This document shows, piece after piece, positions 17,731 to 26,067 of a stretch of DNA of 54,838 nucleotides (position 1 is its first letter; the number at the start of each line of letters is the position of its first letter). The DNA comes from Bacteroidota bacterium. GTDB lineage: Bacteria; Bacteroidota; Bacteroidia; Bacteroidales; UBA5342. Under the pieces are notes generated by a model. That model was not told the DNA's origin. It ran no database searches and saw only the letters and a list, made by a program, of their open reading frames with translations. The stretch spans positions 1-54,838 of the forward strand of contig QKHT01000201.1 of assembly GCA_003249935.1 (NCBI GenBank), read 5' to 3'. Both the position numbers and the translations under genes were made by a program.

Positions 17731-18726
17731 ATGAAAAAGACAAAATATTTTATTGTAACACTGGGCATTGTGGCTTTACTGGCGTTTTTGGTGTATAGTA
17801 TTGTGTTAATATCCAAACCTAAGGCCATTGAAGTGCAGGGCGAAGTGGAAGCGACCCAAGTTAAGGTAGCTTCTAAACTCATCGGCAGGGTCGAAAACCT
17901 GAAGGTGCGGCGCGGTACCAATGTGCAAAAAGGCGACACGCTGTTTATGATTTATAGCCCCGAAGTGGAAGCTAAAATGATGCAGGCACAAGGCGCCCGT
18001 TCGGCAGCCGAAGCTCAAAAAAACAAAGCCTACAACGGAGCTCAAAAGGAAGATATCGAAGCCGCACACAATGTGTATATTAAGGCGCAGGCCGCTGCCG
18101 ATTTGTACGAAAAAACCTGGCATCGTGTGGCTAACCTGTATGCCGAAGGGGTAGTGTCGGCCCAAAAGCGAGATGAAGCCGAAACGCAATATAAAGCCGG
18201 AATAGAAACGGCAAATGCCGCAAAGGCGGTTTGGCAAAAGGCGGTTAAAGGTGCTCGAATTGAAGACAAAGCAGCTGCTACGGGCATGTTTATGAATACC
18301 GAGGGTATTGTATCCGAGGTTCAGGCCTACCTTAACGAACGGTTTGTAATTGCACCGGCCTCGGGCGAAGTAGCCAATGTGCTGGCCGAAGAGGGCGAAC
18401 TGGTTTCGGCTGGTTTTCCGGTGTTGCTGGTGGTTGATTTGACCGATGTGTGGGTAACTTTTAACCTTCGCGAGGATTTGTTGGCCTCAATTAAAATGGG
18501 TTCGGAAATTATGGCCCGCTTTCCGGCTCTCGGCAACCGCGAAGTGAAACTGAAAGTAACCTATATTAACGTACTTGGCGAATTTGCTACCTGGAATGCC
18601 ACCAAAACATCGGGCGATTTTGATATGAAAACGTTTGAAGTGCGGGCTGTGCCAGTCGAAAAAATTGAAGGATTCAGACCGGGCATGTCGGCTATTGTAA
18701 ACTGGAATAACGTGGCTAAAAACTAA
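17731..18726 (+). CDS. HlyD-family periplasmic adaptor
   Basis: Links the inner-membrane permeases to the TolC channel. The 331-residue protein has one N-terminal membrane helix (about 7-27, ITLGIVALLAFLVYSIVLI-like), a biotinyl-lipoyl-like half-motif (EVEATQVKVASKLIGRVENLKVRRGTNVQKGDTLF, about 36-72), a helical hairpin rich in Ala and Lys (about 80-180), the returning lipoyl half (FVIAPASGEVANVLAEEGELVSAG) and a beta-barrel domain. It resembles the YhiI-type adaptors that work with ABC-2 permeases. Eight bases separate its stop from the first permease start. Confidence 0.93.
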   Translation: MKKTKYFIVTLGIVALLAFLVYSIVLISKPKAIEVQGEVEATQVKVASKLIGRVENLKVRRGTNVQKGDTLFMIYSPEVEAKMMQAQGARSAAEAQKNKAYNGAQKEDIEAAHNVYIKAQAAADLYEKTWHRVANLYAEGVVSAQKRDEAETQYKAGIETANAAKAVWQKAVKGARIEDKAAATGMFMNTEGIVSEVQAYLNERFVIAPASGEVANVLAEEGELVSAGFPVLLVVDLTDVWVTFNLREDLLASIKMGSEIMARFPALGNREVKLKVTYINVLGEFATWNATKTSGDFDMKTFEVRAVPVEKIEGFRPGMSAIVNWNNVAKN

Positions 18727-18734
18727 TTGCGGCC

Positions 18735-19925
18735 ATGATAAATCTTCACGATATAAAACAAAATCCGTTAATTCGGGTGGTATTGCGCGAAGTTGAGCGC
18801 ATTAGCTCGTCGTGGATGTTTGTGTTTGTCGCTATTGTGGCACCTGCTGTGGCCTATACGCTTATTTATGCGTTGTTTTCGCAAGGCGTGGTGCGTAATT
18901 TGCCGGTGGCGGTATGCGACTGCGACCAGTCGGCCCTGTCGCGACAGGTTATTCGGCTGATTGATGCGACAGCCGCAGCCAATGTGGTGTATCGCTGTAC
19001 TTCGGATGCTGAGGCGATTAAATTGATGAAGAGGGGTAAAATCGATGCTTTTTTGTCTATACCCGCCAATACCGAACGGGACGTGATTCGCGGTTCTGCC
19101 CCGCATATCGGCTTGTTTGTAAATAATACCAATATTGTAAAGGGTGGCGTGTTGCAGTCGGCATTGGGTAAAACGCTGGCTACGGTATCGGCCGGAATTA
19201 AACTTCAGGTGTATGCCAAAACCGGGAAAACCGGCACCGACCCCATGGGTGCTGTATTGCCGGTGAGGCTTTCGTCGCACGTGTTGTATAATCCGTTCGG
19301 TAATTACAGCTACTTTCTGGCCGTGGGGCTGCTTTCGCTAATGGTGGTGGTGTTTACCTTTTTGGGTTCGGTGTATGCCGTGGGTATCGAATTAAAGGAA
19401 GGTACCGGCCCCGAATGGCTTGGTTCAGCCAATAATAGTATATTGGTTGCCCTGGCAGGAAAGTTTTTACCCTGGTTTTTTCTGTTTTTGATCAATGTTT
19501 TGGCTGTAAACTACATTTTTGTTGAGTTTATGGGGCTTCCGATTAAAGGTAACGTATGGGTATTGATTTTGGTGGGAACCGTAATGATTTGGGCTTACCA
19601 AGGTATGTCGGTGGTTTTTTTGGCTCTTACTGCCAATTTGCGCCTCAGTTTGTCGCTCGGCTCGGCCTATACACTGATGGCTTTGACGTTTTCGGGGCTT
19701 ACTTTTCCGCTTTTAGCCATGCCGCCGGTGGCTAAGGTTTTTGCGCATATTTTTCCGTTCACCTATTGGCTTAAGTTAGTGCTGAGCCAGTCGTTGCGCG
19801 GCGAAGCGTTGGTGAATACAGTGGGGCCGATAGCGGTAATGCTGGTGTTTATTGCGCTGGGTATTGCCATGATGCCAAAACTAAAAAGGATTTTGCTCGA
19901 TGAAAAATATTGGGGTAAAGTGTAA
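18735..19925 (+). CDS. ABC-2 type exporter permease
   Basis: A 396-residue inner-membrane permease of the ABC-2 (PF12698-type) family. One N-terminal membrane helix (about 25-45) is followed by a long periplasmic domain containing RNLPVAVCDCDQSALSR, then five or so helices from about residue 185 onward. The same plan recurs in the next gene, with which it presumably forms a heterodimer. No Walker A/B protein is encoded in the operon, so the energising ATPase must come from elsewhere or the complex works differently. The start codon lies 8 bp after the adaptor stop. Likely substrates in this family are drugs, lipids or polymers; none can be named. Confidence 0.9.
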   Translation: MINLHDIKQNPLIRVVLREVERISSSWMFVFVAIVAPAVAYTLIYALFSQGVVRNLPVAVCDCDQSALSRQVIRLIDATAAANVVYRCTSDAEAIKLMKRGKIDAFLSIPANTERDVIRGSAPHIGLFVNNTNIVKGGVLQSALGKTLATVSAGIKLQVYAKTGKTGTDPMGAVLPVRLSSHVLYNPFGNYSYFLAVGLLSLMVVVFTFLGSVYAVGIELKEGTGPEWLGSANNSILVALAGKFLPWFFLFLINVLAVNYIFVEFMGLPIKGNVWVLILVGTVMIWAYQGMSVVFLALTANLRLSLSLGSAYTLMALTFSGLTFPLLAMPPVAKVFAHIFPFTYWLKLVLSQSLRGEALVNTVGPIAVMLVFIALGIAMMPKLKRILLDEKYWGKV

Positions 19926-21149
19926 ATGGTAGTTACTATGATTTCGAAAATTAAAGCGTTTATCGAAAGTGTATCGTACTGGTATATTTACGAATTTAAC
20001 AAGATAATAAAGGATTCGGGTGCATTGCTGATTTTTGTACTCGGCATGCTGGCGTATCCGGTAATATATTCTACCGGATATCAGCGCGAGGTGTTGCGCG
20101 ATATTCCGGTGGCTGTGGTAGATCTGGACCAAACGCAGTCCTCACGGCTGCTTACCCGTATGTTCGATGCGGCTCAACAAACCAGGGTGGTTGCCACGAC
20201 TGCCGCCATGTCCGATGCGCGTGAGGCGTTTCAAAGTGGCGAAGTGGAAGGTATTCTCTGTATTCCTCAAGGATTCGAGAAAGATATTTACAAAGGAAAA
20301 CAGGCCGATGTAAGTGTATATTGCGATGGGGCATACTTCCTTTACTACAAGCAGGTTCTCGCTTCGGCTACCTATTCGGTGGGCACAATTTCGGCTTCGA
20401 TAGAAGTTAAGCGGTTGCTGGCTTCGGGGGTGAACCTCGGGATGGCCACTCAGGCGCGTAATCCTGTGCCAACTACCATCTCTATGCTTTATAACCCAAT
20501 AGGTGGGTACGGTTCGTACGTTATGCCGGGGATTATTATTGTTATTATTCAGCAAACCCTACTCGTCGGCATTGGCATGATCGGGGGTTCATCCAGCGAA
20601 AAGCATTATAAAAACTATCTCGTTCCCGATAATGTGTCAACAAAGTCCATTCCTTCGTTTTTACTCGGAAATGCAGGTGCTTACATGACGCTCTATTTTT
20701 TTAACGCCATTTACGCGCTGGTTTGGCTCTACGATTGGTTCAGTTTTCCGGATAAAAGTGGTTTTTTGCCCGTGGTGGTGTTGCTGATCCCCTTTGTGCT
20801 GGCTGTAACGTTTTTTGGTATCGGCATAGCGTTCTGGTTCAAAAAACGCGAAAACTCTATTCTCACCATGGTGTTTCTGTCGCCCATTGTCTTTTTTCTG
20901 TCGGGGGCTTCGTGGCCTGTAACCTCAATGCCGGTGGCATTGCAATGGCTTGCCAAACTGTTTCCATCAACCACCATGGTGCCGGCTTATTTGCGGGTGC
21001 GAACCATGGGGGCCTCGCTTAACGATGTGTTGCCCGATTTAGGCGTGTTGTGGCTGGAGGCATTTCTCGGATTTGGGTTTGCATTTTTCAGTTTTTATCT
21101 GGCCCAAAGGCATGTGGTTAAAAAAACAGTGGTTGAAGCCAAACTATAA
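19926..21149 (+). CDS. ABC-2 type exporter permease, second subunit
   Basis: A 407-residue homologue of the preceding gene with the same layout: an N-terminal helix (about 37-55), a periplasmic domain with RDIPVAVVDLDQTQSSRL, and a C-terminal membrane bundle containing YNPIGGYGSYVMPGIIIVIIQ. The annotated ATG directly follows the previous stop; a second in-frame ATG at 19938 (MISKIKAF) is an equally good start. It is the last gene of the operon and is followed 40 bp later by a strong terminator. Confidence 0.9.
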   Translation: MVVTMISKIKAFIESVSYWYIYEFNKIIKDSGALLIFVLGMLAYPVIYSTGYQREVLRDIPVAVVDLDQTQSSRLLTRMFDAAQQTRVVATTAAMSDAREAFQSGEVEGILCIPQGFEKDIYKGKQADVSVYCDGAYFLYYKQVLASATYSVGTISASIEVKRLLASGVNLGMATQARNPVPTTISMLYNPIGGYGSYVMPGIIIVIIQQTLLVGIGMIGGSSSEKHYKNYLVPDNVSTKSIPSFLLGNAGAYMTLYFFNAIYALVWLYDWFSFPDKSGFLPVVVLLIPFVLAVTFFGIGIAFWFKKRENSILTMVFLSPIVFFLSGASWPVTSMPVALQWLAKLFPSTTMVPAYLRVRTMGASLNDVLPDLGVLWLEAFLGFGFAFFSFYLAQRHVVKKTVVEAKL

Positions 21150-21189
21150 AAGAAATTTCTCATTCATTCATACAGTTTTTTATTTTGTG

Positions 21190-21229
21190 GTCGGAACCGT
21201 GTACGCTGCATGGTTCCGACTTTTTTTTT
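21190..21229 (+). terminator. Rho-independent terminator of the efflux operon
   Basis: A 12-bp stem with one G-T pair (21190-21201 with 21209-21220), a 7-nt loop and a run of nine T (21221-21229) follow the second permease. The hairpin overlaps the stop codon of the convergent DUF4403 gene. Confidence 0.9.
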
Positions 21230-22625
21230 ATTGTTTTGGTGGTAGCAGTGCCGCTTTCAGATTTCCTCCGAATACGACATTGGCCTTTACCGATTGGTTT
21301 GTGAGTATAATATCGCTAACGGTTATTTTGCTCAAATTGCCCTGTATGGCAAATCCGTGTCCGAGGTCAACCTCGCGAATGTAGTTGTTAAGTTGTGTTT
21401 CTATGGTTCTGATATTGTTGCCTATTGGAATAATCATCGACGACTGTATGGCTTGCTCAATTTTTCCGTTAAACAACCAACTTGCCGAGCCTATTACGAT
21501 GTTGCGCGTTTTAATATCAAATTGCAGATCCTTAATCCTGAGCGATGTGTCGGTCGGGTTAAATGTCGGAATACCTGTGAAATAAAGTTTGCCGCGTATG
21601 CTGCCACTCACGTCGGTTTCTATTACCATTTTTTTATTGCTGCCGTAAATGCGGATGTCGTTAATTTTAATTTTCCGGTTACCCATAACGATGGTCGTAT
21701 CTTTGAGTATTTGTTTGGTTATCCGCTCAATAGAGGGGTAGGGGAGGTTGGTAAGCAGGTTGACATTGAAATCGTTATCGATTTTGTCGGTGATTTTTAA
21801 AATAGGAAGTGCCGTATTTGTTTGTGGAAGTGGCACCGAATCCATGTAGCAGTTTAGGCGGCCCGCAATGGCTGCTTTGTATACCAACCGGCCGTTGGCA
21901 CCGGCTATGGGTAACGAACTCACCGTTTCTGGTGTAAATTGAACCCATAGATTGTAATCGGCCGGTATTTTTATGGCTTTTTGAGTCATTTCTACAACCA
22001 TTTGAGCATATTTTTTCATGTCGATGCTGGAGGCCACAGCTTCGTCGATGCTCTTTTCTAAGGTTTTACTGTTGCTTTTTAGCAGAATGTTGGCAATAAC
22101 GGTAATGGGTAAATCGAACCCGGCAATAGAAATGGTGGGCGATTTAACCCAGGTGTAACCATCGGTTGTCGTGGTGGTTCGCAAACGCCAATCTTCGTTG
22201 ATGTTGATTTTTGTACGATATTTCAGTATTATTTCTCCTTTGTAGTCGCGATAATCCGAGAAGGTCATGCCAAGTTTTTTTATGTTAAACCCGTAGTTAA
22301 TATCCAATCGTAACGGCAGCTCCCACGCCAATTCGTTGCCGGTAAGCCGCAGGTTCATGTTGCCACTTTTAAAAACCTGCATCTTCAGGTTGTCGTTATT
22401 ATTGTCGGTATAGCTTGTGTCGGCATACAATAGTCCTACCAATTCGCGGTTTACGGCTTGTTCCAGCTCCGCAATGCCCAAATCGAACGGGATGGCAATA
22501 TTAGACAATGGTGCCTTGATTGTTTCGTTTACATAACTCTCGGTGGGGGCAGTGGTTTGCACTGTTTTACAGCCTGCAAGTATTGCAGTTAAAATGCTAA
22601 TGGTGAATAAAATACGTGTAAACAT
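21228..22625 (-). CDS. DUF4403 family lipoprotein
   Basis: A 465-residue exported protein of unknown function. The start at 22625 (MFTRILFTISIL) is preferred to 22673 because it places a clean lipoprotein signal at the N-terminus, ending in the lipobox LAGC; the extra upstream residues would spoil it. The mature part is beta-rich with repeated features (IAIPFDLGIAELEQAVNREL near the start and a similar SSMIIPIGNNIRTIETQLN near the end) and matches DUF4403 as I remember it. It lies alone on the minus strand, convergent with the efflux operon and divergent from the third sulfatase. Role not known. Confidence 0.8.
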   Translation of the reverse strand: MFTRILFTISILTAILAGCKTVQTTAPTESYVNETIKAPLSNIAIPFDLGIAELEQAVNRELVGLLYADTSYTDNNNDNLKMQVFKSGNMNLRLTGNELAWELPLRLDINYGFNIKKLGMTFSDYRDYKGEIILKYRTKININEDWRLRTTTTTDGYTWVKSPTISIAGFDLPITVIANILLKSNSKTLEKSIDEAVASSIDMKKYAQMVVEMTQKAIKIPADYNLWVQFTPETVSSLPIAGANGRLVYKAAIAGRLNCYMDSVPLPQTNTALPILKITDKIDNDFNVNLLTNLPYPSIERITKQILKDTTIVMGNRKIKINDIRIYGSNKKMVIETDVSGSIRGKLYFTGIPTFNPTDTSLRIKDLQFDIKTRNIVIGSASWLFNGKIEQAIQSSMIIPIGNNIRTIETQLNNYIREVDLGHGFAIQGNLSKITVSDIILTNQSVKANVVFGGNLKAALLPPKQ

Positions 22626-22799
22626 TTTGGTCCAAAAATTTGATTGCAATATTACAAATTTGTACCGAAACAATACATTGGTTTTGATATTAATTTGTGT
22701 CCATTGTGGGGTAAAAGGTGCATCTGCTGTCTATAATCGGCGTTTTGTAAATGTTCTGAATGTACTTATGTGTGTCACTTAAGTCCATATTTTCGGCGA

Positions 22800-22826
22800 T
22801 TGGGTAATTGGATTAAACTAAATTTG
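22800..22826 (+). promoter_or_regulatory. Possible promoter of the third sulfatase
   Basis: TTG at 22800-22802, a 16-bp spacer and TAAATTTG at 22819-22826. The -7 element is exact but the spacer is at the short end. Predicted 5' leader is about 50 nt. Confidence 0.4.
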
Positions 22827-22883
22827 ACCATCCACAGATGTTTGGTTATTTTTACAATATTAATTTTCAATACCAAATGATCC

Positions 22884-24395
22884 ATGATAAATAAAAATCA
22901 TTTTACAGGCAGTGTTTTAACCTTGGCCATGATGGTTCCGTTGGCTACTTCATGTACTCAACCGGTTCAACCAAAAACAGAGGCACCTAAAAAAATTAAT
23001 ATCCTGTGGCTCTATCTCGAAGATCTTACACCGGCTTTCAGTACTTATGGTAAGGCCTATAATCCTACGCCGCATTTCGACGATTTAGCCAAACATGGCG
23101 TGCTGTTTACCAATGCATTTTGTACTACACCGGTATGTTCGCCGGCCCGTTCGGCTGTTATTACCGGTTCGATGCCAACTACACTCGGCGTTCACCAGCA
23201 CCACAGTTCGCGCACGGCCGAAAGTGCCATCTTTCTGCCCAATGGTTATAAAACCATTCCCGAAATATTTAAGGAGGCTGGTTTTTATACCTATAACTCG
23301 GGTAAAGAGGACTATAACTTTATGTACAACCGCAAAAATCTTTACGATGGCGATTATCATGCCACATTTTGGTACACCATAGAGGGCGAGGGGGGCTGGT
23401 CCGGCCGAAAACCGGATCAGAACTTTTTTGGCCAAATTCAATTTTTGGGCGATAAATGGGCGCTGGAGCAATATGCCGATTCATTTCATGTAGATCGTAA
23501 TTCGTTTCCATTGCCTTCGTACTATCCCGAAGATCCTATCGTTCGCGAAGATTGGGGCGGACATCTCGATGCGGCTAAAATTACCGATTACGAAGTAGGT
23601 AAAATTCTCGACTCTCTTAAACGGGCCAATTTGCTCGAAAATACCGTTATTCTCACGTTTTCCGATCATGGCGATCAGTCACTACGTCACAAACAATTTT
23701 TGTACGATGGTGGTTTGCATATTCCGTTTATTGTGTCGTATTATGGTAACGATCCCCAAATAAAAGCTAAAATTAAAGCCGGTACGGTGCGCAACGACTT
23801 GGTTAGCGGCATCGATTTCGGGCCTACCTCGCTCGCTTTAGCCGGGTTAAAAATTCCGGCATACATGGAAGGACACGATTTGTTTGCCGATGATTTTAAG
23901 CCACGCGATTACGTGATTGGAACCCGCGACCGGATGGACTTTACCATCGATCATATCCGTTCGGTTCGAACCAAAGATTTTAAATATATCCGTAATTATA
24001 TGCCCTGGAAGCCGTATATGCAGCCCAATTTCCGCGACCGCTGGCCGGTATACACCCACATGAAGGAGCTTTATGAACAGGGCAAACTCAATGAAAAACA
24101 GGCTTGGTTTTGGGCTCCAACCAAAAGGGCCGAGGAGCTGTATGATTTAAACAACGATCCCGACGAAACGGTGAACCTGGCTTACAACAATCAATACAAA
24201 GACGAATTAGTGAAGATGCGTGGCATTCTCGACAACTGGATTAAGGAGACAAACGACCAGGGTCAGTATCCCGAACGGGTGGAGCAGTTACGGTTTATTC
24301 TCGACCGTTGGGGGCCGGCTCGCTGTACCGATTCTATTTTTATACCGCTAAAGGAACATCCCATGTCGGGAACGCCCAAAGTGAGTATTCGATAA
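22884..24395 (+). CDS. S1-family sulfatase, lipoprotein
   Basis: A 503-residue sulfatase anchored by a lipid: the signal peptide ends in LATSC with Cys24 as the lipidated residue. The first metal motif is Glu46-Asp47 (LYLEDLTP) in place of DD, Cys85 in CSPAR is the formylglycine site followed by SAVITG, and TFSDHGDQSLRHKQ near residue 260 supplies further metal ligands. The GDQ.LRHK pattern is typical of a subset of S1 enzymes with exo-acting substrates, which is memory rather than a search. It stands alone with its own terminator, next to a deoxysugar kinase/aldolase pair, and may act on the same sugar. Cys-type, so dependent on an anaerobic maturase encoded elsewhere. Confidence 0.93.
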   Translation: MINKNHFTGSVLTLAMMVPLATSCTQPVQPKTEAPKKINILWLYLEDLTPAFSTYGKAYNPTPHFDDLAKHGVLFTNAFCTTPVCSPARSAVITGSMPTTLGVHQHHSSRTAESAIFLPNGYKTIPEIFKEAGFYTYNSGKEDYNFMYNRKNLYDGDYHATFWYTIEGEGGWSGRKPDQNFFGQIQFLGDKWALEQYADSFHVDRNSFPLPSYYPEDPIVREDWGGHLDAAKITDYEVGKILDSLKRANLLENTVILTFSDHGDQSLRHKQFLYDGGLHIPFIVSYYGNDPQIKAKIKAGTVRNDLVSGIDFGPTSLALAGLKIPAYMEGHDLFADDFKPRDYVIGTRDRMDFTIDHIRSVRTKDFKYIRNYMPWKPYMQPNFRDRWPVYTHMKELYEQGKLNEKQAWFWAPTKRAEELYDLNNDPDETVNLAYNNQYKDELVKMRGILDNWIKETNDQGQYPERVEQLRFILDRWGPARCTDSIFIPLKEHPMSGTPKVSIR

Positions 24396-24405
24396 TACAA
24401 AAAAA

Positions 24406-24438
24406 AACACCGGCCCTTAAATGGTCGGTGTTTTTTTT
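24406..24438. terminator. Rho-independent terminator after the third sulfatase
   Basis: A 10-bp stem with one G-T pair (24406-24415 with 24423-24432), a 7-nt loop, a preceding run of A and a following run of eight T. The symmetric A/T tracts permit termination in both directions. Confidence 0.88.
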
Positions 24439-24515
24439 ATAACTACGCAGTGTTTTTTATGGGTGAACCGTGGTCGAAAATACAAAATCGGGGTCGGAAT
24501 ATAAACTCGCGTTCA

Positions 24516-24641
24516 TTTTGATGCCGATGTCGTATGTTTTCACCCCGTTATCGTATGTTTTGATGCCGATGTTGTATGTTTTTACCCTGTTATCGTATGT
24601 TTTCACCCCGTTATCGTATGTTTTGATGCCGATGTCGTATG
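24516..24641. repeat. Six-unit 21-bp tandem repeat with two alternating cores
   Basis: Each unit is TTTT, a 10-nt core, then TCGTATG. The core is either GATGCCGATG (units 1, 3, 6) or CACCCCGTTA (units 2, 5; unit 4 is a TACCCTGTTA variant); unit 3 has one C-to-T change in the tail. A seventh TTTT follows, after which the pattern breaks. It lies between the sulfatase terminator and the 3' end of the convergent kinase gene, so it is intergenic. Confidence 0.95.
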
Positions 24642-24704
24642 TTTTCTATGTGGCGGAGCACATTTTATGCTCAATTTCGATTTATTTGATTGGGATAGGC
24701 ATCT

Positions 24705-26057
24705 TTACACTTTTTTTAATCCCAGGTTTAATTCCGGTAATGTATTGTTTCCGAAGGCACCATAGACCATAATCGCTGCGCCAAGAGCAGAGGCATTGTC
24801 TGTTTGCGATGTAAAAAAGTCCATTTCGTTAAAATGTTTCGATAATAATTTCATAAAACCTTTGTTGCGCGAAAATCCACCGGTGACATAGGCTTTCGAA
24901 ACTTTTTTTGTGTCGGGAATTACCATTCGTATGGCTTCGCTGCATTTACATGAAAGGTCGATTAACATCTGTTTATATGCTGATTCGAAATTTGCAAACC
25001 GGTTCAAATCTACGGTTGTGTCCGCTTCGTTCATGTTTTGGTTCATGCAAAAAAAGACAGTGGCATTTTCGGGTGCGTGGTTAATCTCTTCGTTTGTCCA
25101 TTGCATCTGTTCGAAAGCCTTTGGTTCAACCCCGAAATGCGCCGCTATATGCTTGAGGTTTACATCGTGAATATGGCCCATAAACAGGCGCGAGGCTTTT
25201 ACCGGTGTTTGCTGAACGCTCAGGTAGCAAAGACAATCGGCTTCCAATTCGGCTTTGGTGAGCGGCGTTTCGTTAAACGGATTCATGGTGATGCACCATG
25301 TGCCGGTAGAAATGAGTACAAACGGTTCGGTGCCATCGTAAAAATAAGGTGCCAGAGCCGCCGAGCTGTCGTGAATGCCGGTTCCAACAAAAACATTTTC
25401 GCCATACATTGCTGTGGCAAACATTTTGGTGTTGGCTGTTGGCGTGGGTAACGCTATTTGTTCTTGTTGGAGCCAATGATGATAGCACTGTTTGTCGAAA
25501 TCCCAAAGTGCCGTATGGCATCCGATAGACGTATACTCCGAAACAACCTGTTGTGTAAGTAAATAGGTGAAGTATTGCGGGAAATGCAGAATGTGCGCCA
25601 CTTGTGAATAAATTTCCGGCTTATACTTTTTTAACCATAGTATTTGAAGTCCCGAATTCAACATCCCTAATGCCGGCGAAGCAGTAACCCGCGAAAATTC
25701 ATCGACACCACCGTTAGTGCCATAGAGTTCGTCCGTACATCCTTCGGGCATCGGGCGCAGATAGTTGTAAACAGGTGTTAGTCGGTTACCGTTTTGGCCG
25801 ACATACACCATCGTGGCACCATAAGTCGAAAAATTTACGGCCACTACTTTGTATGTATCGCATGTAATTAATGACTTTAGCGTGCTTTTTACCCATTTCT
25901 CAAGCTTGTCGCCACAATCGCAGCTATAACCATCCTCATCGGCCGACTCTTCAAATATGTCTTCGTGTTGCGACACCAGATTCAGATTTTGGTCAAATAG
26001 CAGTATCTTTTTGTTTGTTTTGCCAATGTCGAATATGGCAATGACCTCTTTTTTCAT
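24705..26057 (-). CDS. FGGY-family carbohydrate kinase
   Basis: Phosphorylates a sugar or ketose using ATP in the cytoplasm. With the start at 26057 (MKKEVIAIFDIGKTNKK) it is 450 residues; the upstream ATG at 26129 would overlap the aldolase gene by over 60 bp. Visible motifs are the N-terminal phosphate loop DIGKTNKKILLFD, AVNFSTYGATMVYV, a mid-protein GTGIHDSSAALAPYF with ISTGTWCI, and the C-terminal adenosine region AYVTGGFSRNKGFMKLL. Length and motifs fit the rhamnulokinase/fuculokinase branch. It lies 10 bp behind a class II aldolase gene, which together give kinase and cleavage steps of a deoxysugar pathway; the isomerase is not here. Rhamnose or fucose is my inference. Confidence 0.88.
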   Translation of the reverse strand: MKKEVIAIFDIGKTNKKILLFDQNLNLVSQHEDIFEESADEDGYSCDCGDKLEKWVKSTLKSLITCDTYKVVAVNFSTYGATMVYVGQNGNRLTPVYNYLRPMPEGCTDELYGTNGGVDEFSRVTASPALGMLNSGLQILWLKKYKPEIYSQVAHILHFPQYFTYLLTQQVVSEYTSIGCHTALWDFDKQCYHHWLQQEQIALPTPTANTKMFATAMYGENVFVGTGIHDSSAALAPYFYDGTEPFVLISTGTWCITMNPFNETPLTKAELEADCLCYLSVQQTPVKASRLFMGHIHDVNLKHIAAHFGVEPKAFEQMQWTNEEINHAPENATVFFCMNQNMNEADTTVDLNRFANFESAYKQMLIDLSCKCSEAIRMVIPDTKKVSKAYVTGGFSRNKGFMKLLSKHFNEMDFFTSQTDNASALGAAIMVYGAFGNNTLPELNLGLKKV

Positions 26058-26067
26058 ATCGTTGTGG

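Noticed and set aside
24516-24641. CRISPR array
   Set aside because: Units are 21 bp with only two 10-nt cores, no unique spacers and no cas genes.
24470-24772. A 100-codon + strand ORF covering the tandem repeat
   Set aside because: It consists largely of the 21-bp repeat read in one frame, starts after a terminator without a promoter, and runs antisense into the kinase gene.
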